DNA of 64,000 nucleotides from Salinibacterium sp. UTAS2018 (GTDB lineage Bacteria; Actinomycetota; Actinomycetes; Actinomycetales; Microbacteriaceae): assembly GCF_004118935.1 (NCBI RefSeq), contig NZ_CP035375.1, forward strand, positions 1,674,001-1,738,000, given 5' to 3'. The translations under genes were made by a program, and so were the position numbers. The notes below the pieces were generated by a model. That model was not told the DNA's origin. It worked only from the letters and a program-made list of their open reading frames with translations, and ran no database searches. Of this stretch, positions 1-8,600 are shown one piece after another (within the stretch, counting starts at the first letter, position 1; each line of letters starts with the position of its first letter).

Positions 1-859
1 CACAGGTTCCGTCGCCGAGGGCGCGGGCCGGGTCACCGAACGGCGTGGAGTTGATCGACTTCACATCACCGAAGCCGGCATTCACGAAGTCGGGGTTGAG
101 AAGAATGTCTCCGACCGAATCAAAGGCCGAGACGATCGCGGGATCGCTGAACGGAATTTCATGCGAGACCCACTTGTCGTAGGTGTCAGCGCCAGCTTCG
201 CGCAGCACGAGGTCTTCGACCCAGTCAGTGCCGGGCCAGCCGGTAGCGGCATCCGAACCGAATCCAGCGCACCACGGTGCGGTTCCGGTTTCGTCGGCGA
301 TGGTCTGCGTGAGAGCCAGTAGGTCGTCCCAGGTTTCAGGAACGTCAACACCCCACTCGGCGAATTGCGATGGCGAATACCACACGAAGCCCTTAACGCT
401 GGCCATGAGGGGCGCACCGTAGAGGGTGTCTCCGGTGGTGCCGTACGCGGCCCAGTCTTCTGACCAGTACTCAGCGACATTGGCGGCGACACCCTCGGGT
501 GCTGGCTGGATGTAATCGCGCGAAGCGAGGTCGCCGAGAAGGCCGGGCTGCGGGAAGATCGCGATGTCAGGGGCATTGCCACCCTGAGCGCGGATGCTGA
601 TCTGCGCTTCGAACTCTTTGCTCGATTCGTACTGGATGTCGATGTCGTTCGCTTCTTCCCAGTCGGCCCAGGATTCTTCGAGAAGCTCAGCTTCAGTGTC
701 GGCGATGGTGCCGTAGATGGTGACTACGCCATCCGCTTCACCCGCATCGCCGGGGCCACCGGTGCCACTGGTTCCGGAGGCGCAGCCCGTGAGAACCATG
801 CTGGCCACGCCGAGAGTTGCGATGGGCACTAGGGCCCGCCGAAAGTTATGGGAAATCAT
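1..859 (-). CDS. Sugar ABC transporter substrate-binding lipoprotein (partial, C-terminus beyond window)
   Basis: This is an extracellular solute-binding protein of the family 1 type, which captures a sugar or oligosaccharide outside the cell for an ABC importer. The ATG at 859 follows a strong GAGGAGG ribosome site. The N-terminus is a lipoprotein signal: basic start, hydrophobic stretch, then lipobox LTGC near residue 26, followed by a Ser/Gly/Thr linker. The segments WCAGFGSDAATGWPGTDW and WYSPSQFAEWG resemble alpha-glucoside binders of the AglE/ThuE kind; that substrate is an inference. About 286 codons are present and the gene runs off the left edge with no stop. A palindromic LacI-type operator lies upstream, which fits sugar-controlled expression. 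Confidence 0.9.
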   Translation of the reverse strand, partial: MISHNFRRALVPIATLGVASMVLTGCASGTSGTGGPGDAGEADGVVTIYGTIADTEAELLEESWADWEEANDIDIQYESSKEFEAQISIRAQGGNAPDIAIFPQPGLLGDLASRDYIQPAPEGVAANVAEYWSEDWAAYGTTGDTLYGAPLMASVKGFVWYSPSQFAEWGVDVPETWDDLLALTQTIADETGTAPWCAGFGSDAATGWPGTDWVEDLVLREAGADTYDKWVSHEIPFSDPAIVSAFDSVGDILLNPDFVNAGFGDVKSINSTPFGDPARALGDGTC

Positions 860-993
860 ACAAATCCTCCTCGTCGAGGTTTGCCCGCAGACCGAGCAGC
901 GTGCGGGGGAACAACTGCAGCTCTGAACTCACCCGCTTGTGGAGATCAAGAGAGCGTGTTCATGACTCACGCTAGGTCACGCGCGCACCGTTA

Positions 994-1007
994 TGCAAGC
1001 GCTTGCG
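994..1007. promoter_or_regulatory. LacI-family operator palindrome
   Basis: The sequence TGCAAGCGCTTGCG contains the perfect 12-bp palindrome GCAAGCGCTTGC, with the central CG typical of LacI/GalR-family operators. It sits about 135 bp upstream of the start of the sugar-binding lipoprotein gene on the minus strand and about 115 bp upstream of the DUF981 gene on the plus strand. The sugar-binding gene is the more likely target. No LacI-family gene is visible in the window. Confidence 0.7.
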
Positions 1008-1121
1008 CTACAGAGTTGTCTACCGCAACCGGAATGAGACCTGAGGCCTGCGACCGCGTCGCACTTAACGGCAGAATGGGCAACTTTGACTAGTACCGAG
1101 GTGAGGTGTTAACTGGCGATT

Positions 1122-1835
1122 ATGGATCAAGGATTAGTAATCGACTGGACGCAAATGCCGACCTACAACACGATCATGGCGGTGGCTGCCGGTGCAGGCC
1201 TGCTCAGTCTCGTGTTGTTTGCTCGCAAACTCATGGCCGGAACCGACGTGGAGTTCCGAGGGTATGCCGTGAACTTCGGAGTCTTGGGCGTCATTCTCAC
1301 CGTGACTGGCGCACACATGACGTTGACGTGGCCCTTCGCGGCCTACTTCCCCTTCGACAACATCATCTTCGGCGAGCCCAGCCTCGCGTTCGGCGTGCTG
1401 CTTCTCGCCGCAAGCTTTGTACTCTGGCGTCGCGCATCCGTGCTCGAAGAATCCAAGGATGCCGCCCGCGCGATCGCTCGCACCGCTGAGCCTCTCGGCG
1501 TTCTTATCTTCGGTCTCGGCCTTGCCCTCGTAGCAATCGCGTTCGCCGGAGTGATCTTCCAACTCTTCGCCGCCCCGCCCGAGGAGCCCATTTCTGGTGC
1601 ATTCGCCGAGTGGCCCTGGGTTGAAGCGATCTTCATGTCGGGCCTCTTCGCGCTCGTCGGCCTCGGAGCACTGCTGTTCCCGTTTGCCACCCGCAGCTTC
1701 GCCGTCCGCAGCGCTCCCACCAAGGTTCAGTGGGTTACGGCTATCGCCCTTGCTCTCGGCGGAGTCGCATTCCTGCTGTTCGGCGCGCTCAACTTCTTCA
1801 CCCACATCGGCCTCATCGTTAACACGATGGGCTAA
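1122..1835 (+). CDS. DUF981-type integral membrane protein
   Basis: This 237-residue protein is strongly hydrophobic. About six or seven membrane segments can be seen (around residues 17-35, 50-68, 84-105, 128-148, 165-185, 198-220). The opening region, PTYNTIMAVAAGAGLL, and the overall length resemble the DUF981 family of uncharacterised membrane proteins; this was judged by eye. No catalytic motif is visible. It is a single gene between the divergent sugar-binding gene and the convergent ABC exporter, with only 20 bp to the stop of the next gene. The ATG at 1122 is preceded by a weak ribosome site. Function is unknown. Confidence 0.65.
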   Translation: MDQGLVIDWTQMPTYNTIMAVAAGAGLLSLVLFARKLMAGTDVEFRGYAVNFGVLGVILTVTGAHMTLTWPFAAYFPFDNIIFGEPSLAFGVLLLAASFVLWRRASVLEESKDAARAIARTAEPLGVLIFGLGLALVAIAFAGVIFQLFAAPPEEPISGAFAEWPWVEAIFMSGLFALVGLGALLFPFATRSFAVRSAPTKVQWVTAIALALGGVAFLLFGALNFFTHIGLIVNTMG

Positions 1836-1855
1836 CCCCGCGAGGGCCGCGTCGT

Positions 1856-2914
1856 CTAGGCGATGCGGCTACCGCGGCTCAGCTTTGCCGCCGGAGTCTT
1901 GGTACGAGCCCAGGCGCCGATCAGCAGCGCCCCAGCGAGCACGAGATGGGTTGCGAGCCCCACGGCCCAACTCGGAGTTGTGGACTCCATTACGCTACGT
2001 GCGGTCGGGGAATCGGGATACTGATCGAACTCTCCGACGACGCAGGTGTTGGCGTAACCGTAGTCCTGCGGAATTTGAGCCATGCGGGTGGTCAACTTGA
2101 AATAGCCGAAAAGGTCTGTCGGCTGATCGTTCGAGTCGAACGTGGTCGGCACGGCATCCGCCAAGATCACGTAGGGGTTTGCAGCGAGCGCACCCCAAAA
2201 CAGGTCGAACCGGGGCGTTTGGTAGTCATATTCTTCGGGCTCCGAACACGAAATTATCTTGCCGGAGCTGTCGTATTCCATGCCATAGCTCGCGGTCTGA
2301 GTCGCGGTAGTTTGCAGTGCCAGCCCGCCAAGGGTGAAGGCGATAATCGTGCCAACGCTCAGCGCCGCTACGACCAGATACGTCACAACGATGGAGAACA
2401 GCGGGCGCGACATAAGCCCCGAAAGCCCCACTCCGACCGCGGCAACGACGCCCAGTTCAACCGCGAGCACAACGATAGACACGAGGATGGTGCTCGCGCG
2501 AAGCTGGCCAGCAAGAGCTGCGTAGACGAGGAACGGGATGGCGGCCGCCAAAAACGCGAGCGCCGTGATCCAGGCTGAAAGAAACTTGCCCACGATCAGT
2601 TGGCCGGTGGTGATGAGCGTCACTTGAGTGGTGGCGAGAGTACCGGCATCCCGATCGCCATTAATCGCGTTGCCACTCAAGGCAGGTGCCACGAGCGTGC
2701 CCAACAGCAGAACGAAATAGATGACGGTGGAGTAGACCCCCGCGGCGCCGTTGTCTGCACTGCCGAATCCGTACAGAGCGAATGACAGCAGCACCGTCAC
2801 GATCAAGATGAGCGCGACGAAGACGGCAAGAAGGATGTACCAGCTCGTCGTGCGCACGCGCTGGCGCAGCTCGAGTGACAGAATCACTCCGACGCCGGAG
2901 ATGAAGGGGCTCAT
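1856..2914 (-). CDS. ABC-2 type transporter permease
   Basis: This is the 352-residue membrane half of an ABC exporter. One membrane segment lies near the N-terminus after the motif LELRQRVRTTSWY. A group of four follows between about residues 60 and 205, and a last one lies near residue 325. A large extracytoplasmic loop (about residues 205-310) contains two cysteines (ISCSEP and NTCVVG) that could form a disulfide. This layout is that of ABC-2 permeases partnered with NatA-like ATPases. Its start overlaps the stop of the ATPase gene by 4 bp (ATGA), so the two are translated together. The substrate is not evident. Confidence 0.85.
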   Translation of the reverse strand: MSPFISGVGVILSLELRQRVRTTSWYILLAVFVALILIVTVLLSFALYGFGSADNGAAGVYSTVIYFVLLLGTLVAPALSGNAINGDRDAGTLATTQVTLITTGQLIVGKFLSAWITALAFLAAAIPFLVYAALAGQLRASTILVSIVVLAVELGVVAAVGVGLSGLMSRPLFSIVVTYLVVAALSVGTIIAFTLGGLALQTTATQTASYGMEYDSSGKIISCSEPEEYDYQTPRFDLFWGALAANPYVILADAVPTTFDSNDQPTDLFGYFKLTTRMAQIPQDYGYANTCVVGEFDQYPDSPTARSVMESTTPSWAVGLATHLVLAGALLIGAWARTKTPAAKLSRGSRIA

Positions 2915-3879
2915 TTGCTCTCCTCCGAGCTCAAGTCGATAAAGGCATGTTCGAGATCGCCCACAGCTGGCGCAAACGTGCTGATCGCAACGCCTGCCCC
3001 GACCAGTCGAGCAAGAAGTTCGGATGCTGCCGCTTCGCCGTCGAGCGCCACGAGCAGTTCAGTGCGGTCGGTCGCAATCGCTTCCTCCGCGATGCCGTCC
3101 GCAATGAGTGCCGCCCGCAGTGCCGCCACGTCGCTCGAGCGGATGCGCCAGGGTCGAGCCGTGGCGCGACTGCGCGCCAACGCCTCCGCCGATGCTGTGA
3201 CGCCCTTCGAGAGGTAAACGGCGCCATCCGCCATTTCATCGAGTTCGGAAAGAACATGACTGGAGACGAGAAGGGTCTTGCCCTCGGAGGCAAGCCGACG
3301 AACGAGGGTGCGTAGGTGCGCGCGCGCCACGGGGTCTAAGCCCGAAGCAGGCTCATCGAGCAACAGCACTGCAGGGTCATGCACGAGTGCTCGGCCAAGA
3401 CTGAGCCGCTGCTTTTGCCCTCGCGAGAGAACGCGGGTCGGGCTGTCGGCGAGATCGCCCAGATCAACAAGCGTGAGAATTTCCGCTGCTCGAGCCGCCG
3501 CCGTGGCTTTGTCCATCGCGTACATGCGCGCCGCGTAAGTCAAGGTGTCGCGCACGCTAATCGTCGCCCACGATCCCAGCACGTCGGGCATCCACCCCAA
3601 CCGCGAACGGACCTCGGCCGTCTCACCGAAGGGGTCGTAACCGGCGATGCGGATGCTGCCGGCATCCGGCTTAAGCAACGATGCCAGCATGAGCATGAGC
3701 GTGGTCTTGCCCGAACCATTGGGACCGATGAGGCCAGTAACCGTTCCGGGCACGGCGACGAAACTTGCATCTCTAACCGCATGAACATCACCGAAGGAGC
3801 GAGCAACATTCGTGACGACGATGCCGCCAACGTCGGGATCAGCGGGCAGCAGCTCTGTAGTCACCATAACGCTGAGCAT
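2911..3879 (-). CDS. ABC transporter ATP-binding protein
   Basis: This 322-residue ATPase energises the ABC-2 permease encoded directly downstream. The Walker A motif GPNGSGKTT is at residues 52-60, the signature LSRGQ at 151-155, and Walker B with its glutamate (VLLLDEP) at 171-177. The switch histidine follows in VSSHVLSELDE. The C-terminal 90 residues form the variable regulatory extension common in NatA/CcmA-like exporters. Two starts are possible, ATG 3879 or the in-frame ATG 3867, and neither has a clear ribosome site. The gene forms a two-gene operon with the permease. Confidence 0.9.
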   Translation of the reverse strand: MLSVMVTTELLPADPDVGGIVVTNVARSFGDVHAVRDASFVAVPGTVTGLIGPNGSGKTTLMLMLASLLKPDAGSIRIAGYDPFGETAEVRSRLGWMPDVLGSWATISVRDTLTYAARMYAMDKATAAARAAEILTLVDLGDLADSPTRVLSRGQKQRLSLGRALVHDPAVLLLDEPASGLDPVARAHLRTLVRRLASEGKTLLVSSHVLSELDEMADGAVYLSKGVTASAEALARSRATARPWRIRSSDVAALRAALIADGIAEEAIATDRTELLVALDGEAAASELLARLVGAGVAISTFAPAVGDLEHAFIDLSSEESK

Positions 3880-3944
3880 AACTTACTGTTGCGCCAGATC
3901 GTGAGTACCTTGGTCGCCTCCGTCGATGACGGACTAGGGGGCTG

Positions 3945-4514
3945 CTAGATGTAGATCGCGGGGTCGGTGTAGCCGAAATCGTCGACGGGGGCCTTGGTTC
4001 CGCGCTTGGGGCGCGCGACGGCGGGGGCACCGACGAGGAGAGAGTCGGCGGGAGCATCCGCAACGACAACGGCGCCAGCACCCACGACGGACCCGGAACC
4101 GATCGTGATGTTGCCCAGGATCGCGGCACCCGCACCCACGACGATGTCATTGCCGAGCGTGGGGTGGCGCTTGCCGCCTTCGGCGCTCGTGCCGCCGAGA
4201 GTGACGCCGTGATAGATGAGAACGTCGTCGCCGACGATGGCCGTCTCACCGATTACGACACCGGAGCCGTGATCGATGATCACGCGGCGGCCGAGCTGGG
4301 CCGCGGGGTGAATCTCTACGCCCGTCAAGAAACGAACGTACTGGGAGACCACGCGGGCAAGGAAGAATGCCCGCGCAGTCCACAACCAGTGCGCAAACCG
4401 ATAACCCCACACGGCGTGCATTCCCGAATAGGTCAGCCAGATCTCGAAGGAGCCGCGGGCTGCCGGATCACGCCGGCGCACAGCAGCAATGTCTTCACGA
4501 GTTCGAGCAAACAA
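3945..4514 (-). CDS. cysE: Serine O-acetyltransferase
   Basis: The enzyme transfers an acetyl group from acetyl-CoA to L-serine, giving the O-acetylserine that cysteine synthase uses. The 189-residue protein has a short helical N-terminus followed by a left-handed beta-helix of hexapeptide repeats from about residue 70. It carries the typical [22 protein letters not shown] and YHGVTLGG regions, including the catalytic histidines. The length matches the short bacterial and actinobacterial CysE form. It lies 54 bp downstream of cysK on the same strand, so the two form a cysK-cysE operon for sulfide assimilation. Confidence 0.95.
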   Translation of the reverse strand: MFARTREDIAAVRRRDPAARGSFEIWLTYSGMHAVWGYRFAHWLWTARAFFLARVVSQYVRFLTGVEIHPAAQLGRRVIIDHGSGVVIGETAIVGDDVLIYHGVTLGGTSAEGGKRHPTLGNDIVVGAGAAILGNITIGSGSVVGAGAVVVADAPADSLLVGAPAVARPKRGTKAPVDDFGYTDPAIYI

Positions 4515-4568
4515 TAGGGAGATCCGTCGTTAGTGGTGGTTAGCGATCAGCGGTTGAGGCGAAACGTC

Positions 4569-5507
4569 TTAGTCGACGAGGTCTTCGTACAGAAGCGTCG
4601 AGAGGTAACGCTCACCGAAGCTCGCGATGATGACGACGATGGTCTTGCCGGCGTTCTCGGGGCGCTTGGCCAGTTCGAGAGCGGCGTGAACCGTGGCTCC
4701 CGAGGAGATACCGGCGAGGATGCCCTCTTCGGCAGCAAGGCGGCGGGCCATGGTGACGGACTGCGTGATGTTGACGTCGAGAACCTCGTCGTAGACATCG
4801 CGGTCAAGAATCTCGGGCACGAAGTTGGCGCCGATTCCCTGGATCTTGTGCGGGCCGGGGGCTCCTCCGTTGAGGATAGCGGACTCTTCAGGCTCAACCG
4901 CGACGACCTTGATCCCGGGGTTCTGCTCCTTGAGGAAGCTGCCCGCGCCCGTGATTGTTCCACCGGTTCCGATGCCGGCAACGAAGATGTCGACCGTTCC
5001 GTCGGTGTCGTTCCAGATTTCGGGGCCCGTGGTGGCGTGGTGAATGGCGGGGTTCGCAGCGTTGGCGAACTGCTGAGCCGCTACAGCGCCCTCCGTGTTG
5101 GCAACGATCTCGGCAGCCTTCTCAACTGCGCCGCGCATACCTTCGCCGGCGGGGGTCAGAACCAGCTCGGCACCGAAGGCGCGCAGCAACATGCGGCGTT
5201 CCTTGCTCATGCTCTCGGGCATCGTGAGTACAACGCGGTAACCGCGAGCAGCGCCGACCATGGCGAGCGCGATACCCGTGTTACCACTGGTGCCCTCAAC
5301 GATGGTGCCGCCGGGCTTCAACGCACCGGCCTTCTCGGCGGCGTCGATGATCGCAACACCGATGCGGTCCTTGACGCTGGCCGAAGGGTTCTGGAATTCA
5401 AGCTTCGCGAGAACCGTAGCGCCAGCACCATCCGTTACTGAGTTCAGCTGAACCAGAGGAGTGTTGCCGACAAGTTCGGTGACGTTCTTATAGATACGAC
5501 TAGCCAT
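4569..5507 (-). CDS. cysK: Cysteine synthase A (O-acetylserine sulfhydrylase)
   Basis: This PLP enzyme makes L-cysteine from O-acetylserine and sulfide. The PLP lysine is in [10 protein letters not shown] (Lys46), the substrate loop in [10 protein letters not shown] (71-80), and the phosphate-binding loop in [10 protein letters not shown] near residue 180. The 312-residue length is normal for CysK. It is the first gene of a two-gene operon with cysE. The 178 bp upstream hold its promoter region and the terminator of the neighbouring nuclease gene; I see no T-box or S-box leader there. Confidence 0.96.
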   Translation of the reverse strand: MASRIYKNVTELVGNTPLVQLNSVTDGAGATVLAKLEFQNPSASVKDRIGVAIIDAAEKAGALKPGGTIVEGTSGNTGIALAMVGAARGYRVVLTMPESMSKERRMLLRAFGAELVLTPAGEGMRGAVEKAAEIVANTEGAVAAQQFANAANPAIHHATTGPEIWNDTDGTVDIFVAGIGTGGTITGAGSFLKEQNPGIKVVAVEPEESAILNGGAPGPHKIQGIGANFVPEILDRDVYDEVLDVNITQSVTMARRLAAEEGILAGISSGATVHAALELAKRPENAGKTIVVIIASFGERYLSTLLYEDLVD

Positions 5508-5625
5508 GATTCAGGGGTTCCTTCGCAGGTTGGAGATCGATGGGAGCTTGCTCACCATAGTTAGTAGCAATCAGCGGGCCAACTTTATTTCATCAATCTG
5601 GAAAATTCTGCAACAGGCGCAACGC

Positions 5626-5659
5626 GAAAGAGGGCCCCGCAGCGCGGGACCCTCTTCGC
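5626..5659 (-). terminator. Hairpin terminator of the nuclease/nucleotidase gene
   Basis: A GC-rich hairpin with arms GAAGAGGGTCCCGC and GGGGCCCTCTTTC (minus-strand reading) lies about 30 bp past the stop of the large secreted nuclease gene. There is only a short T run after the stem, so it is a probable rather than perfect intrinsic terminator. Confidence 0.65.
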
Positions 5660-5686
5660 ATTGTGTGGCTAGCTGCCGGGCGTTAT

Positions 5687-8600
5687 CTAGAAGACGAACA
5701 CCAGTCGCGGGAAGCTAGAGCTCGACTCCACCGTGTCGTTACCGGAGTATTCGACCGTAATGAAGTGGATGCCACGGCTGAGCTTCGGCAGCTTCAGCGA
5801 GGCATTGCCGCGCTTGTCTACCGTGCTCGTGCCGACGGCGGTGCGACCGTCGTAGAAGGTCACCTCGCCCGCGGTCGTGCCATCCTTGCCAACCTTGACG
5901 CTCGCATCCGCCGTGACGGAGCGGTTGCCCCAGACGAACCAGGAGGAGAGGCTCGAACGGACACTCGAGGAGATCTTCTCCACCGATTGTGCGTCGGACT
6001 CAGCTACGCCATCCGAGTAACCGTCCTTGCTGGCCGTGACCTGCACGCTCAGTTCGGTTCCGATGTCGTCGGTCGTGATGCGGTAACGGCTGTCGGTCGC
6101 GTCAGCGATCGGCTCACCATCGCGCAGCCACTGGTAGCTGTAGTCCGGTGACTTTACGCTCCAGTTGCCGTTCGTGGCCTTCACCGTCTTGCCCACCTGC
6201 ACGTTGCCCCGGATGCCCGGAGCCTTCGTGTTCTCGACGGCTTCAGCCGTGGTCGCAACCTCGATCGGAACCACGACAGCGGTATCCGTTCCCGGAACCG
6301 TGACGGTCAGCGCAAGCGTGCCCGAAGGTACGCCGGCGGGGATCGTAACGGTCACGCTAGCGCGGCCCTGCTCATCCGTGGTGTCGACGATGGTGCGGTC
6401 GATCGTTGCCGAACCGAGCACGTCGCCATCAACCGAAACCTCGACCGTGGTGGCGTCAGAGCCGCCGCGGCTGAAGGTGAGCGACGAGAGGTCGAGTGTG
6501 ACATCGTCTCCGGGGTTGTAGCCGTCAGCATCCGGAGCCGAAACAACAGCACCAATCGCGCGCTGTTCGAGCGGCGGGTCAGCAATTGTGTTCTCTTCGA
6601 ACCACTCGACCATGGACTGCAGGTCGACGCGGCCACTGTCGGCGCGATCCGTGCCCTCAGCGAGAGTGGCGAAGTTGTCACCACCGGCCGCGAGGAAGGA
6701 GTTAGCAACCACCGTGTAGCTGGCTGCAACATCCACTGCGACACCGTTGAGGTACATCGCGGTCACTCGCTCACCCTGCGCTGCGGCGGGGTTGTACGAA
6801 TACGTGAGCCCCTCCGAAACACCGAGCTTGAGGAACGGACGCTGGGCACCCTCGGGCTGCCACTGCTCTTCGAGCACCGACTTGATCTGAGCACCCGTCA
6901 GCGACATCGTCGTGAGCGTGTTGCCGAAGGGCTGCACATTCGCAGCCTCGCGGTACGTGACGTTGCCGTCGGGGTCATTCTCATTCGAGGACTCGTACAC
7001 GAGGTCGGTGCGCAAACCACCGGGGTTCATGAACGCGATCTCGGCACCTGAATCGGATGCTGCCCAGAGCTGAACGTCAGCAACAAAGTTGCCGATGGTC
7101 GACTCTCCACCGCGGTTCTCGGGGAACGGCGCTGCCTCCGTCGGAGTCTGCACCGCACGGTACATGCTGTCGGAGATTTCACCGACTGAAGCGTTGCCGA
7201 GTTCGGCAGCGGCGGCGGTTGCTTCGTCAACAATGGCCTGCACTGCAGCATCCGGCTCGAAGCCCTCAATCGGCAGAACCTCAGCGTCAAAGTCGATGAT
7301 CTCCTTCGTTGCCGGGTCGACGTTGAGGTCGAAGTGACCGTAGTACGAACCGTACTGGCCGGCAGAAATCACCAGACGTGGGTCGTCCATGCCATCGACC
7401 GCAATCTCGTGGTCGTAGGCGAGGTGGGTGTGGCCCGAAACGATGGCCTGAATCTCCGGGCTCACGTCGGTGACGATCTGACCAAATGCCGAGTCATCCA
7501 TCGAAGCGGCGATATCAGTGGATGCCGCACCTTCGTGAATCAGGAGAACGAGAACGTCGGCTTCACCGTTGGCGTCGTTTCCGTCGGTGAGGTAGTCCGC
7601 TACGCGGTCAACTTCTTCGACCACTCCGCGAACTTCGAGCGACGCGATTCCCTCGGGGCTAACCAATTCGTTGAGGTCTTCGGTGATAGCACCGATGAAG
7701 CCAACGGTGACGCCTTCAAACTCCTGCAGGAAGTACTCGTCGTACGCGGGAGCGTTGGTCTCGCGGTCGTAAATGTTCGCCGCAAGGTAAGGCCAGTCGG
7801 CGGCATCCAAGATGCGGTCGTCGACATCGGCACGGCCCTGGTCGAACTCGTGGTTACCGAACGAACTCGTGTCGAGCCCGATTTCGTTCAACACGTCGAT
7901 CGTGGGCTGGTCGTTCTGGATGAACGAGGTAAACGTCGTGGCTCCGACGAAGTCACCGGCACCGACGAACGTGGTGTTGGGGTTCTGTGATTCCCAAGAC
8001 CGAACCATTCCGGCGAGCATTGCTGCTCCCGGGATGCCGCGGTCAACTTCGATGCGACCGTGGAAGTCGTTCGTGGTGAGAATCTCGATCTCGACCGGCG
8101 CAGCCTCAGTGCTGAGGCCAATGCTGATCGGGTCGTGGTCGCTCGAACGGAAGACCGTTCCCGCTTCGGCCGCACCAAAGGCGTAGCCGCGGTCAGACCA
8201 CTCGGGCGAGTTGATGTTCCAGACAGCAGCATCGGTCACGTGCTCAGCGAGCGACGGCGAGACGATGATGTGGTCGAGTGACCCCAGTTCACCATCGAAG
8301 CTGTAGGTGTACTCGTTGTCGCCTTCAGCGGCGAGAGTGTCAACAAAGCCGGCCTCGGTGAAGACCTGGATAGGGTCTTCTTCGGAGTAAGCGTTGAAGT
8401 CACCGAGAAGAACGACATTCTCGCTCTTGGTCTCGTCTGCAGAGATCGAGTCAACGAGGTCCTTGACGGCATTCGCTTGTTCAACGCGTTCCACGTTGAA
8501 GTAGCCCTGGCCGTCGGTCGGCTCGGTTCCCGAGCCACCCTTTGACTTGAAGTGGTTAGCAATCACCGTGATGAGCTCGCCGTTCGACTCAAAGGTTTGA

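Noticed and set aside
5508..5625. Riboswitch or T-box in the cysK leader
   Set aside because: No recognisable T-box or S-box core; only a short A/T-rich promoter-like stretch.
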